From: Bradysia coprophila
Taxonomy: Eukaryota > Arthropoda > Insecta > Diptera > Sciaridae
Direction of reading: 5' to 3'
Assembly: GCF_014529535.1 (NCBI RefSeq)
Contig: NW_023503293.1
Coordinates: forward strand, 3,738,741-3,802,740
Length of the DNA: 64,000 nucleotides
Under the pieces are notes generated by a model. It did not search any database. It saw nothing but the letters and a program-made list of their open reading frames with translations, and was not told where the DNA came from. Numbering within the stretch: position 1 is the stretch's first letter; each line of letters starts with the position of its first letter. The position numbers were made by a program, and so were the translations under genes. Below are positions 1 through 12,370 of this stretch, one piece after another.

Positions 1-499
1 AAATTGCATCACACCATTTGGTTGGGGTTTATTGTATGTCAGAGCAAATCCCAGAAAGTGGAAAACAATTTTTTCATCCTGGAGTACCAAAAACGTCACA
101 TTCACTCACCAAATTTAGTACCAAAAGAGCAACATTCTCCCCTACTCTTTTCTCTCAATTTTCATTCCCTGTTATGTCATTTTCGATCCTATGTTTATTA
201 TTTGTCAGATGTGTCAAGTCGTTGGATGCACGCGAATATAATTTTTTTAGTGTTTTGAGACAATGCATTCATAAGGATTGCTTTTGGCATTAATACGGAC
301 TGCTTTCGGCATTCATAGACTTCGCGGCTTCGCGGAGCTCCGTTTCATCCTCGGACGTTTTCACCACCTGGGTCGAAAACACACCGTTTTGATCCTTGGT
401 ATGTAACATAACTATTTTTTCGATCATTTAGATACGCGCTGACGGTACATTCAAATTGGAAAACAAATAAGTCGTTCAATTTGCATGATTATATCAATT

Positions 500-509
500 T
501 TTATTTATT
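500..509 (-). terminator. Candidate poly(A) signals for the AMP deaminase gene
   Basis: On the minus strand this reads as two overlapping AATAAA hexamers, about 345 bp past the stop codon at 852. No closer AATAAA was seen on that strand. The cleavage site itself cannot be seen from sequence alone. Confidence 0.45.
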
Positions 510-851
510 TATAGTCAGTTAAATGTATTAAACTTTGAAAATTTCCTTTGATTATAGTAAATTTTGTTGTTGTTGTGGTTGTAATTCGAGAAATGTTCAA
601 TAAATACTTAAACGTGTAACATCTTTTTAAGTGGTACAATACAATAGATTATATGATTCCTGTAAATATACCATGTATATAAATGGTGTGTGTGTGTATA
701 TGTGTTTGTGTTAAATTTTAACAATCAAATCAATAAAAAAAAATTAAAAGCAAAGATTTTCTCAACCCAAAATTGTTTATATAAATATTACAGTAAGAAA
801 GAACAATAACAATAATCCCCGTGTGCCGCGGCTGTCTTTCATTTCACATTT

Positions 852-3800
852 CTAATGCGGCTTGCCACATTTGTTGAATATGTTGGACAATTCGTCGATT
901 AACGTTTCGTAGCGATAGGATACACGGATGTCTGGTACATTTGTTCGTGATATATCATTTCCAGCCACACCTTCCCGCGTATAGTTCGGACCGAGCCAAT
1001 GATGTTTCATCTGCGAATTTCGGGTAATAATTTGGTTTCATTAAACAAATTTGTTGGAAGATGAAAAGACTTTTAGAAGCCATTAGAGACGGGAACGACC
1101 GGGAACGACAAAAAAAAAACGATGGGACCTGAGCAAAACGTATTGTTACAATGAATGAAGTAATAGATTTAATGATTACATTACCATGAGCTTGCCATTT
1201 CAAAGAGGCAACGTACAAATTTGAATAAAATCAGTAAACCGAACGAAAGGGAAAGTGAATCCGACAGAAAATGCAAAGGAATTGGTCGAGTTAGCTAGAA
1301 ATTTAGAATTGGATTTCATGATCAACCTCAAGTTTTGACCATGACTTGAGAATTCGGTCAACATCCAAAGCTGAAGATTGAGGCGATTAGAACAGTTATG
1401 AGTCGTACGCTCATTTTTCCCGTTACTCTTTCAACCTGCATCAACAATGTATGAAAGAGAAATTATTGTCGGTCGATTGCGTTCAGTTCATCGTTGCTTG
1501 GTTAGACGATCTCGTCCTAGACACATAATTTATCTACAAATGAGAGTTTGGACATGTCGTAACCTATGCTCAGAGATATTTTGTGGATCATAAAACCCAG
1601 AGAAACTTTGGAGCTAAACTTGGCTTTTAGTTTCGGGTGAAAATAAATGTCTCAAAGGTGTATTCACGTCACAAATGACAATAGATTTGCGACCGTGAGA
1701 CTACACGTAACAAAAAGAACATTTTTCAGTTATACCTTATGAGGGAATCCACTCATAACCACACTATTCCGAGCCAATTCGCACATGTCACATGAGCTTA
1801 ATTTCCACACTTGTGCTGCAATGCTGTACTCTTCCATCAATGGTTCCTGAAAAGGTGTTAGAATTAAAATTTATGTTGGACAATCCAATGTTCCCTACGA
1901 ACCTTAGTAAAATGAAATTGTAACGGATCATCGGTACTGAGCGATACACATAGGCCACGAGCTAAATATTCGGGAAGCGGATTTCGATGATAATTCAAAA
2001 ACAGCGAGTTATTCGATAGCGGTGACATGGCAATGCCAATCTGGGACAAGTAGTACAGATACTGCAGCACCGGAACTTTGCGTAACAGTAAGCCGTGCGA
2101 AATGTTTTCGGACATCAAGAATCCACAAACCAAATGTTGAACGGGACCGGCCTAGAAATGATAGTTTGAATTTGGTTAGAATTTTGAGTTTGATTAAAAG
2201 AACAAAGACGGGAAAAAAATCTTACCTCGCCACAATGTGGCCGCAAGACGAATGTGTTAAATCCTCTTTCCCTGAAAAAAGAATTGGGTATAGTTGATTG
2301 AATTGACGAAAGGCAATTTCTTATTGTTCAACACTTCTCCCGAATTCTACGAAACTTTGTACCGTTTAGCAGTGGACTTTCAAGTTTTGTAAAATTCTGT
2401 CAACTCACTTCCTGAAGTTGTTTAAAACAGTCATATTGGCGAACGTATAGTAAATATAATATGCGTATGGTGGATTGTCTTCGTTTTTCCAATTTTCTGG
2501 TGTATCGACATCCTTATCGAATAATGGATTCTCGGGCTTCGACTCATCATCCACCGAATCAAAACCGATCACATATTGCAACAATTTATGCAGCTCCGGA
2601 TGCTTTTCAGGGTCATTAGTAGCCTCAAACAATGGTAAGAAAATGTTGTCCAAAGTCTCCTGAAACGATTCCATGATGCGGTTGGTTTTGAAGATATCAC
2701 TGAAAGAAATTGTCACGTGAAAATGCGTCCGAAGTGAAGGGAATTCTTTAATCTTCTTACTATAGTCGGGGTATTTGAATCAACCAACGAATGTTGTCTG
2801 AGTAAACGTTCCCTTCTATGGCCCATTTGGCTAACTTTGTCCACTCATCACGTGACTTGCCATAGATGGACAATCGGAGTTCAGCATTTTGATATTTTGA
2901 TTCTTCTAAATCAGCTGCCACTTCCTACAATAATTACGACGTAAACAAGAGGTCTTGCCAGCACATTCGTTCGACCTACCTTGATAATCTCAGCAAAATA
3001 TTTCCCATTCAAATAGTTGTCGGTCTTCAGAAACACCTCTCTCAACCGTGACTCTCCGATCGGATTATATTTGGCATTAAACTTATCGAACCTATGAAAT
3101 GTGTTTCTGTCTGCATGTACATCCAGCATGTCCACAGTCAGATCGTATGTGGTGAGTGACATCGACTTGAATACATCGGCCAATGTCATCGCCTTCCCTT
3201 TGCTAATCGTAACCACTTCGTCAGCATTATTTTTCAGCGTTTTCTTTATGAAACGCAATAGATGTTTCTGATTCATGCACGAAGCGGCGTGAATGTGTGT
3301 GTCGACCTTACGAATATTATAAAAATCCCTGTGTGGTACAGCCTTTTGTGAAGCCAATTCACGTAACTCATTCAGTAGGACATGAAGTTGGAATTTCGAA
3401 TTTAAGTAGCTCAAACGTCTATAGCAAAATGATTTCAATGGACCGTCGGCTATCATGGCACACATTGTCTGCATATCCGTTACGAATGTATCTAATTTAC
3501 AGTATGGATAATTCACGTTCTCCGTACACTGTTCGTCTTTGAAAACATTGAAAACGCCGTCCACAGCTTTGATGGTGTAGCCCATACTGGGTGGAAATTC
3601 GATGTTCCAGGGGTCGTGGATGTTCGATGGAGCGTGAACCGAGTAATCTGCGAGAAAAGTAAAGAATAGTTAGCTTGACGAGAAAAAGGAGACGTTCGTA
3701 CAGTGTGAGTGAGGGCATAATTTAAGAGAAAAATGAACAAACACCCGCTGCAAGATTCTCAAATAGAATTTTGACACGAATCGATAGTCGGAATGTCTGA

Positions 3801-6800
3801 TTTTCTGACCGACGTGCCATTGATTCAATATGTTCAAGAACTTGTTTTCAGTCGGGGGTGGTTGCGGCGGTAAATTATGCTTTAACTCACAAATTGTTGT
3901 CTTACTTACTAAAAAGAATTTACTCTTTTTTTAAGGACTCTTTTCACATTACAACAGGCCCCTATTTTATAGAATAAAATCTTTGACATTTTGTAAAACT
4001 AAATTCTATAAAATTAGGCAATACAATTAGGAACAAGATTGATTGAAAGCTGAATCAAATTCAATTGATGTAAACTACAATTTGGCCCAAGCTTTTTTGT
4101 TTTGCTTTTCTGAATAAAAAATCGAAAAAAATACGGTGACACTTCAATCAGTTTTTTGTGCGAAATAATTTTTGTTTGTTTGCTGCAAAATAAGAGCCGT
4201 ACGAAATGTATTTTGGAAACATTTTAGTAATCTGACTGCGGTGACTGAGGTCATTAAAATATTGGAAAAGTGTTCATTTACTTTTCTAGCTAGTGCTTTC
4301 TACTTAATAAAAAAATCTGTGAGCTTCAAAAAGAACAGAGCCGAACTGGCTAACGGGGCCCACCGGTCGATGTATGCAAAAAAATAGTTTCGAAATGCTC
4401 GAAAAATTTAAGCTTTCATTCAAAAGTTGAAAAAGCCCTCCAGGTCATGTTACATACTTTCTTTAGACAAGCTGCAATAGCTACCAAAGGGCGCTTCTGT
4501 CGAAGAGGGCGAGTAGCACACACACATTGAATTTGTCTTTAGGCAAGAAAGTGACGCCAAATTTCATAATTTTTAGTTGCACCACAAAGGACAACGGCAA
4601 GCGTTTCGGTCATTGTCGGACAAGTCTGGACTTTTCGAAACTGTTTCAGAGTGGAGAGCCGAAATATTTTTTTAAGTCGGCTAAAGCCCAAGCCGAGGCT
4701 TTAAAAAAATATTTTGTCTCTTCACTCTGGTCTGTTTCTAGCTTTAGATAAAGAGCTTAGAGCTTAGAAATTCTTTCGTTTTCTAGGTGGATGCCCAAAA
4801 CCGTGTTGAATTATGACAGAATTACAGTACATGGTACAGTACGTACGAATTACATCTACAACTCTTTTGTGAAAAAGAAAGTCTCAATCATTATGAGTAG
4901 CTTGGAAGGTTTCTTGTAAATTATTCACAAATTTTTTGTCAATATTTTCAATGATGGATACAATGTCGAAAACATTGAAATTCGTTTCCATCACTTCTAC
5001 TTCGTACGGGTCTATACATTAAAAAAAAAATGTCTAAAACTATCCCTGGATAATGACAGATATAACTGATCCGCATTACTCAAAAAAGCCCAATATGAGT
5101 TCACAGACATTGACGACAAATTTGACTTGGGATAGGGTATGCTCCCCCATTTACTTTGTTAAATATTTTTATGAAAATTCATTTAATTATTGTCGGTGAA
5201 TTCCACTGATGTTTTCACTTAAAAGTCGTGTTAAACATAGAATCAACACAATACGAATTAGTCATAGATTTTGTTTTTGCCGATGAATACATAATTATAA
5301 TAATGAACGGGTCTATGCCGCTTTCAAAAGCGTGCAATTTAAAAAAAAAAACGAAAATTTCAAATCAAAATATTTGGTGTCCGGGCGGTTATGTAAAATC
5401 ATGATCATCTGAAATCATTGCCATTCGTCATATTTAAGCTCAATTGAGTCAATTAAGTTGACATGGAATGGAGAGATTACGATTTACAATGATAAGTTGA
5501 CATAAATCTTTGAGTATAAGTTACTTCTCCATACAAAATATTTGGCGAGTCTACTTATAAAGCACAAGTTTTATGTCGACTTATAAGTGAAAAAATCGGA
5601 ATCGTTATATTGAGTGTCCAGTATTTTTTTTAAGTTTTCGGAATTTACACAGTCGGCAACTTTGAAAGTGACGCATTTTGTTTCAGCTGTTTTCCACATA
5701 GAAAGTGCACTTGTTTATGCGTGCAAAATACTTTTGTTGAGGTCAACAAGATCAGGTGAAACGAAACGCGGCACTCATTTCACAGCCGACGACTGTAAAA
5801 TTGACAGTCGGAATTTTGACATTTCGCAGAATAATTTCGGGATTTCCATTTTTTTTAGATGTGTATGTTCTGAGAAATATAAGGTCCGACAAACTTTATG
5901 CAGTTCATTTCAATCGACGTTACGTTGTTATATACTTATACATATTAGGGTGTTTCTCAAATGCAGTTGGTTCTCTCACCATCGTAAGTCCATCAGATAC
6001 TTCCAACAAAGAAATTTCGCTATTCTTCAGGGCGTCTAAGGGCAGTAAATTCGTTGACAAGGGTCTCAATAAATGAATTGAATTGAGGGGTATGTTACAA
6101 ATTTCAGGTAAGCATTTACTGACTTCAGACGCCCTGAAGAAAAGAGAAAACTTCCTGTTGGACATAAATATGAGAGGGTAAAAAAACCAACCGCATTCGA
6201 GACACTTTGTGTCGTAATGTTGTTATCATAAGGTAGGAATACGGATTGAAATGGTCGGTTCCTATAATTCTCCAACAGTAGCCAAAGAATTTCTTTCATT
6301 CTTAGAGTAGCGAACATATTCAACAAAAATGCAATTTACAATTGCACGAGAATTGAAGCTTCAGGACGTATGATTGCATAGCATAATTTAACACAAATTT
6401 CTTAACAATTCAACAAGTCGTCCACGTTACAATATATATTCGTTCGGGCCACATTTCCCTGTAGAACACTGAACTTCCATCCGTATTTTTACATAAATTT
6501 TTGGTTTGTTTTAACTTGACAGAATGACAGTGAAAAATGTCAGCAACGAACGGAGACACAATTCATAATAAACACAACAGCCTAGACTATACACGTTTGG
6601 TAAGACTTGAGAACATGAGTTAGTCAAATTTAACACAAAATAACAAAAAAAAAATTATACAAATGAAATGCTACGACCAATTTTACTTGAACTTTTTTTT
6701 TGACTTCGTCCCAAAAGATAACAAAAAACTTATAAAAATTGGTGGTAATTTTCTGGTCGCACCGCGACAAATTACCTCTCGGTCTTCGACGATTCGTATT

Positions 6801-9800
6801 TCTGTATTCTTCTATATTACAAGAGAGATTAATAAATAATGATAATAATCGAATGGTTGTGGTTCCATTAATCTCATTATCAATTCATTGCATCTTATGA
6901 CGTACCTGCAGTTGTGCGTTTATCTTCATACAAAACGTCGGCGCTCATTTCTTTCTCATGCACGGACTTCAAGAACCGAGCTGTTGTCGGTGGAAACGAT
7001 TGATTCGAAGCACTCATGTAACGTTCGCGCAGCTCCAATGCTTGGATCACTAATTTCGATGCACGTTCCAAATCCTCCAGAGGCACCCCAGAGGTGTCCT
7101 CGCCGGAGATTGATACTCTACGAGAAATGATTTGAACGAAAGAATGAAATACGGTTCATGCGTAAACAGAAGAATGTAAAAACCATATTTACCGCTGAAA
7201 GTGTGGAACCAGCTCGTGTTCATCCAGATTTATATCGTCATCTGAATGAACTTCAGCAGCTAGAGATTGTTTGTCCTCCATTGCCCTGTAATAATGAATT
7301 TATGAATTAAAATTGTTGATGAATAGCAACAACAGCATTATGGAAACAATTGTACGCTGTGCGACAAAATTGTTGTGTGAGACTAAAGTCGCTCTCAAAT
7401 GAGAACATGGCAGCGTTTTTTGATTGAAAAGGAACAGTTATGAATCGACTGGATGAATGTTTTGAGTTCCGTTTCGTGAAAGGAAGGACTAGTCGACAAA
7501 CAGCAAAGTTGCGGAGTCATTAACTTTTATATCGAGTATTTACAATCGAAAGTAATGGTAAAACGTAAAAAAAAAGTTCGACCGTCAAGTTGCCACTCAG
7601 AATTCAGAACAAATAGACAATTTTGAGAAAGTGTTTCTTAACACGTTAGTATTACCCCCTCGTGCTACACGCAATTAATTTCGTTCGTTCCTTATTTGAT
7701 TCATCATACGAATCTTGATTGATACGTTTTTCATTTCGGAGCTGTAAGAACGGAAAAAATTTCGGCTTCAGGTGTTTATGAACCTACCTACCTACCGTGC
7801 AGTTCACTTTATCACTCCAAATCTATAAATTCACGGTTTGAATTTTCACATTGATTGGGGCTATCGGGGAATTGGATCTCATCCATTCGGAATATTAGTG
7901 GACGTAATTTACGCAATGGTGTAAGTCGAAAATTGATTGATAATCCATCATCCTACGTGTAATTCGACAGGATAGTGGCAGCTTAATAACTTTTATCGTA
8001 CAGACACAACAGAATTAATTCACAACAACTAAAACACAATACAACAATTTCGCTGGTAAAACACGACAACTAAAATTTTGGTAACATTTTCATTTTCACA
8101 CAACAGCTTGACTAACACTCAATGGAAATAAGGTCCAATAACATAAACATCTACACTTTTTGGCTGCTTTCGTTTTACACAAATTTTATTTTTCTTTCAG
8201 TGTCCTGACTGAGTCTGAGTCTTTCACGTCTTTTGTTTCGTAACTCCGAGACTCCAAGAACGTTTAACGGTGCGAAGATACGTCTTAAAGTGCTGAATTT
8301 TGTGTTTTATTAAATAGAAATTGACATTCAGTGAAGAGCGGGCAATGTACATAGCCAGAATAAACAATAACGTTTCCATTTAAATTACCTTGGGGAACTC
8401 TGGGGTCGCCACTGACTTCCAGTCGGACTATAAGAATTAAATGTAAGACTTTCGTTTTTGCTTGGTTGATTGCTAACTCTAAATTCACCATGAACCAATC
8501 AACGGAAAGCAATTAATCAAAATGAAAATTTATCCGGCACTGTCAACTTCTGCACGTGTTCCACGCCAATAACACACTCAGATTTTAATCGATTGCGAAC
8601 ACAAAACCATAATGTCGTCGATCATTGAGAAAAGCTAAACTACAAAAGCTTTCGTGAAAGCGCTATAAAATACTGAGCATGTAATTAACGCAACTATGCT
8701 TGCGGAAATATTCAATTATTTCCATTGAACCTCTGGGCATTCTTCATTCAGCTTAGCATAAAGAATTCTGTTTATTTTACCCCTTGAGGGAAAATACGAT
8801 TGGCTTTCCAGCATTGAATTCACATCGATGTTAGCTTAATTATTAATCGATCGATCAATAATATTTCGAAAATGAAAACCATCTTACTGTTTTAGTACAT
8901 TGGTAGCACTTCGTCGATTCGATGCAAATTTATCCATGTCTTTAGCGAATGAAAACATTTGCAAGATTTTCATTCGATTTCTTCGTTAACTTCAAACCAC
9001 AAACAAGCGAACACCGAACAGGAATCGGTGTCCAGTACTTCTTCTCTTTTCGAAAATAATTTTGTTAATGAAACGGAAACCTTTGAAAAACGCAATGTCG
9101 CTTTTGAAAAAGATTATGCTAATGGCATATATGATGTTGAATACCAAACACCTCATATTTCTTGTTGCTTCGTCGTAATGAAAGCGTTCAGTTGACAATG
9201 AATTTAGGTTAATGTTTTAGTATTTGGACATTTGTTCGCAGGCACAACTCAGTCAAAATTCATTAAAAAATCACTGCTTCGTTACAAGAACATCGTAATG
9301 AACAACATTCAATGAACATAACCATTCAGTTCTAGAGTCAGTGTGCTCACGGAGCAAACCTTTTATTCGAAGTAAATGAATTAAATCCAATAGGTGTTGA
9401 CAACCTCAATAAAATTGAAAATAGTTTTTTACCCGGATGTATTTACAAAGGGAAAGCAACAAAAAATTCACGAGAATTTCTTCTAGAATATATGATTGCA
9501 AAAAGTTATTTCGCGATACATATCTGGGTAATTCCAGCTAATTTGTGACTGTTCGAAATATTTTCACCAATTGAAATGCGATTTCGGCAAACTTTTTTTT
9601 TCCTTGAAAGCTGTTGACCAGACGCGTCGTTTAAGCCCCATATTAGGTGGGTGGCCAAAAATCTCGGGGAGATACCACCATAAAAATGTATGCTTGTTTT
9701 CAGCAAATTTTTGAAAATTCTAGTTTATTTCACGAAACCTGAACCGATTTCACTAAACTTTTTTTTTTCTAAAAGCTATTGACAAGACGCGTAGTTTAAC

Positions 9801-12370
9801 ACCAATATGAGGTCATTGTAAAATGCGGTCTCGGGGAGATATGACCAAAAAGTGTTTGTATTCGACATTCCGAGATATTCTCAATAAATCTCAAATGATT
9901 TTTGTAAATTTGTTTTCCTGTAGATGTGACACGAAATTAATTTTTTTTAACGATTTTTGGTTCATTCTGCTTTCAATCAGGTTAGTTGGGTGAGTAAAGT
10001 AGGTGAAAACAGCTTCCGTGACCGTGACATATCAAGAGCTGGTGCCTGTGCACATCTTGAAAAATTTTGTAACCATTTTTTTAAACGGTTTTGAGCCAAA
10101 GCAACATTTTCTATAGGGGAACAACCACCTCATATTGGGCTTAAACTGCGCGTCTTGACCATAGATTTCAGGTGAAAATATTTCGAAAAGTCACAAACGT
10201 GTAACGCAACTAGCCGCCGACTTTTGCGATCACACAAGTCACACTTCGCAGGCTAAAAATTCCAATTCTTGTTGGTATGAAAGCACTCTGTCTCCTGAGT
10301 ATTAGATTTATAGACTGATTTGTTACTGCAAAACATAGCCAACACAGCTCACTTTATGCCTCACAGATAACGAAATTTGTAACGAAACTAACCATGGAAT
10401 TACCCATCTATGGAACATGCGACAATGTTTTTGTTTCCCTGTCCAAGTCCCTGCCCTAATTGAACAGAATTTTATTTGTATCTCGAATATTTATTTTTAC
10501 GTTTCTTGGTTTCACCAAAGAAACAAGAAAACAGTAAACGGCAGAACCATTTTGATGCGGATTTTGATGATAAAATAATCATCACTTTACGTAAGCTCGG
10601 TACGCTTTCATGCCTCCATTAATGTCTTAGACATTAATGATCGTTTTAAATGTCTGTCTTTTTATATTTCCCTGTGTGTTGAGACTAACATTATGCATCA
10701 GCTCGGAGAGAGAGTTTGCGTTTATCTTTGCATCGACACATAAAAAATGATGTTCACCTGTGTCCAAATGCTTATTTTGACTAGTTGGATTATGATCCGA
10801 GCCTTCGGCTTAGTATCACAATCACCAACTCGTCAAAATAAACACTTTGACAGAGATGCATAATATTTAATGCTTTTAACCTGTTACAGACGGCTGCCAT
10901 CTGTTATCGATAACGACAAGCTCTGACTGATGTGGTCGAATATAGCAAAAAGCATGTTCTAAACAAATGAAGTAAAAGATTTCTGAAATTTTTCGATCAA
11001 ATGAACTAATAGATCAGATAATAAAACTGTAAATATGTTTTGCTTGCAGTCTGTGACAGGGTAAGATAAGAAATGTCATTGGTCTTGTTTGCTAGATGTT
11101 TTTTATCACCATCCCACATACTTGTAAGGTGAAAATAGTTTTATTTTCTATCGAATTTAGTAAGTTACTCGTTTACAGCTGAAACGGTTTTTGAATATTA
11201 ACAGGTGAACATTTTTATCTTATATGTCACAATTCCTAGATAGAATGTTATGTGTTGTTTCTTCGCCGTTTGTCAATGAATGTTTGGTGTTCAAGAAACA
11301 TCAAACAATCACTAGAATGTCGCAGTCTTCAAAAAAAAATCTGCAAAGCATTTCGGTGGTGATTGAAGAAAGGTTTTGACATAAACATTGCCTTGCATCT
11401 ACCGATGTGTACAGCAGTCGAAACGTCACCGTACATGAACAATAGATTACGCACAATATAGCTTCTATTGTTTGCGATTCTTTTGTTCTATTGTTCAGAA
11501 TGTGCGGATACTTTTTGAGAGTAGCCTTAAATTAAGGCTCTTAATAGTAGTACTTACTGAAATGTCTATTTATAAACAAGAACAGAGAAATGGAAGTCGG
11601 TTTATTGAATGGCATACTTACTTATAATTCAATTGTCGTTGTATCTGCAATTTTCTTTCAATTTGTTCAATGGGAAATTGAGAGACCTCATACGGTGCTG
11701 ATATTTCGTTAGGCAACATGACTGCATCTCCGTCGATTGTTGTTGACGAAATGGTCATCGGTGATGGAGAAGACTCGCCTATAGGGGTAAAAACATGATA
11801 AATTAAGTTTCTTAAAGATTTTCGTTCGGAAATGTTTTTTATGATCCCCAAAAGCGGTAAAAACGAAAAATGATTTTGCCGCCAAAATTTTGTAATTGCT
11901 TGAGCCGGTCAAACAAAAGGGAAACAATGAAGCTTGAAATGGTTGGTCGATTGGGAGAGTTAATTTAGTTTGAATGAGTGGGACAGAACCACAGAACCAA
12001 AGGATGCAATGGGCCTATTGTGCGAGTAGTAGACTCGGCTGATTAAGAAGTACCATCACAATTTTTATTTCTGCTAGGAAAGTACCCAGTCAAAAGTGAC
12101 ACATTTAAAACACCGTAACTTTCGTAATAACAATGATTACACTAACAAGCCCTCATACTAGAAAATTGGCTTTCGTGTAATGATTTCTTAGACTTTCATG
12201 TGACGTGTTGCCTGTTGCTCCAACTTACCCCTTGTTCTGACAGTGTCAAAATATTCAGACTTTAAAATATTTGGACTTTTGGGCGATATCATTTCAGCCT
12301 GATCACATAATGAATCAGTCGAATCAATTCGAATTAGCACGCCGCGTACACTCATTTTGAATTTACACAA
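852..12370 (-). CDS. AMPdeam: AMP deaminase, 11 coding exons, 763 aa
   Basis: Hydrolyses AMP to IMP and ammonia in the cytosolic purine nucleotide cycle. Coding exons in transcript order: 12370-12229, 11778-11622, 7285-7193, 7117-6906, 3647-2980, 2924-2761, 2699-2409, 2271-2226, 2151-1903, 1846-1736, 1010-852. All junctions are GT/AG and phases agree, giving 2292 nt. The zinc-binding motif [11 protein letters not shown] puts the two metal histidines near residues 319 and 321. A second metal and catalytic region reads RPHCGE around 586-591, and the deaminase signature [11 protein letters not shown] lies around 661-671. The segment [16 protein letters not shown] (encoded at 11.7 kb) matches the conserved region just before the catalytic domain in animal AMP deaminases. 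Length fits the family. The start is the first ATG of the 12.37-kb exon; a second in-frame ATG lies at 12355. The N-terminus varies between isoforms in this family, so other first exons are possible. The donor after 1903 (GTTCGT) is weak. Introns of 3.3 and 4.3 kb carry foldback repeats. Confidence 0.95.
4637..4738. repeat. Foldback repeat in AMP deaminase intron
   Basis: The left arm from 4637 and the right arm ending at 4738 are inverted copies about 40 bp long with a few mismatches, both containing an AATATTTTTTTAA block. They flank a loop that itself contains a short palindrome (GTCGGCT...AGCCGAG). The element lies in the 3.3-kb intron between the exons ending at 6906 and starting at 3647. 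It has no coding capacity and looks like a MITE-type or snapback element. Confidence 0.65.
5945..6212. repeat. Foldback element, about 265 bp, in AMP deaminase intron
   Basis: Two inverted arms of roughly 110 bp meet near 6060. Matching blocks include TTCTTCAGGGCGTCT at about 6023-6037 and its inverse AGACGCCCTGAAGAA at about 6127-6141. Outside these are inverse blocks around AATGCAGTTGGTT (5960) and AACCAACCGCATT (6185). The arms have diverged moderately, so the insertion is not very recent. It shares the intron with the 4637-4738 foldback. Confidence 0.7.
9542..10200. repeat. Complex inverted and direct repeat in AMP deaminase intron
   Basis: Three copies of a motif of about 100 bp are visible. 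Two are in direct orientation, at about 9583-9700 and 9747-9860, each with AGCT.TTGAC.AGACGCG followed by CTCGGGGAGATA. A third is inverted at about 10120-10190, containing CGCGTCTTGACCATAG. The outer ends, GACTGTTCGAAATATTTTCACC near 9547 and its inverse near 10170, act as terminal inverted repeats. No open reading frame accounts for it. Confidence 0.7.
10747..10862. repeat. MITE-like hairpin, family related to the 52.0-kb copy
   Basis: Inverted arms run from about 10752 to 10803 and 10806 to 10862 around a small TTC loop. The arms include TTATTTTGACTAGTTGG and the inverse CCAACTCGTCAAAATAA. The right half resembles the element at 52011-52084, sharing CGTCAAAATAAACA and a CAGAG.TGCAT end. 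It lies in the 4.3-kb intron of the AMP deaminase gene. Confidence 0.7.

Noticed and set aside
5614-6039. 141-codon open frame on the plus strand
   Set aside because: It runs into the foldback at 5945-6212 and has no domain or splice support.
8959-9195. 78-codon open frame, Ser/Thr/Glu-rich start
   Set aside because: Inside an AMP deaminase intron, no conserved domain, no poly(A) signal nearby, and overlapped by a similar frame on the other strand.
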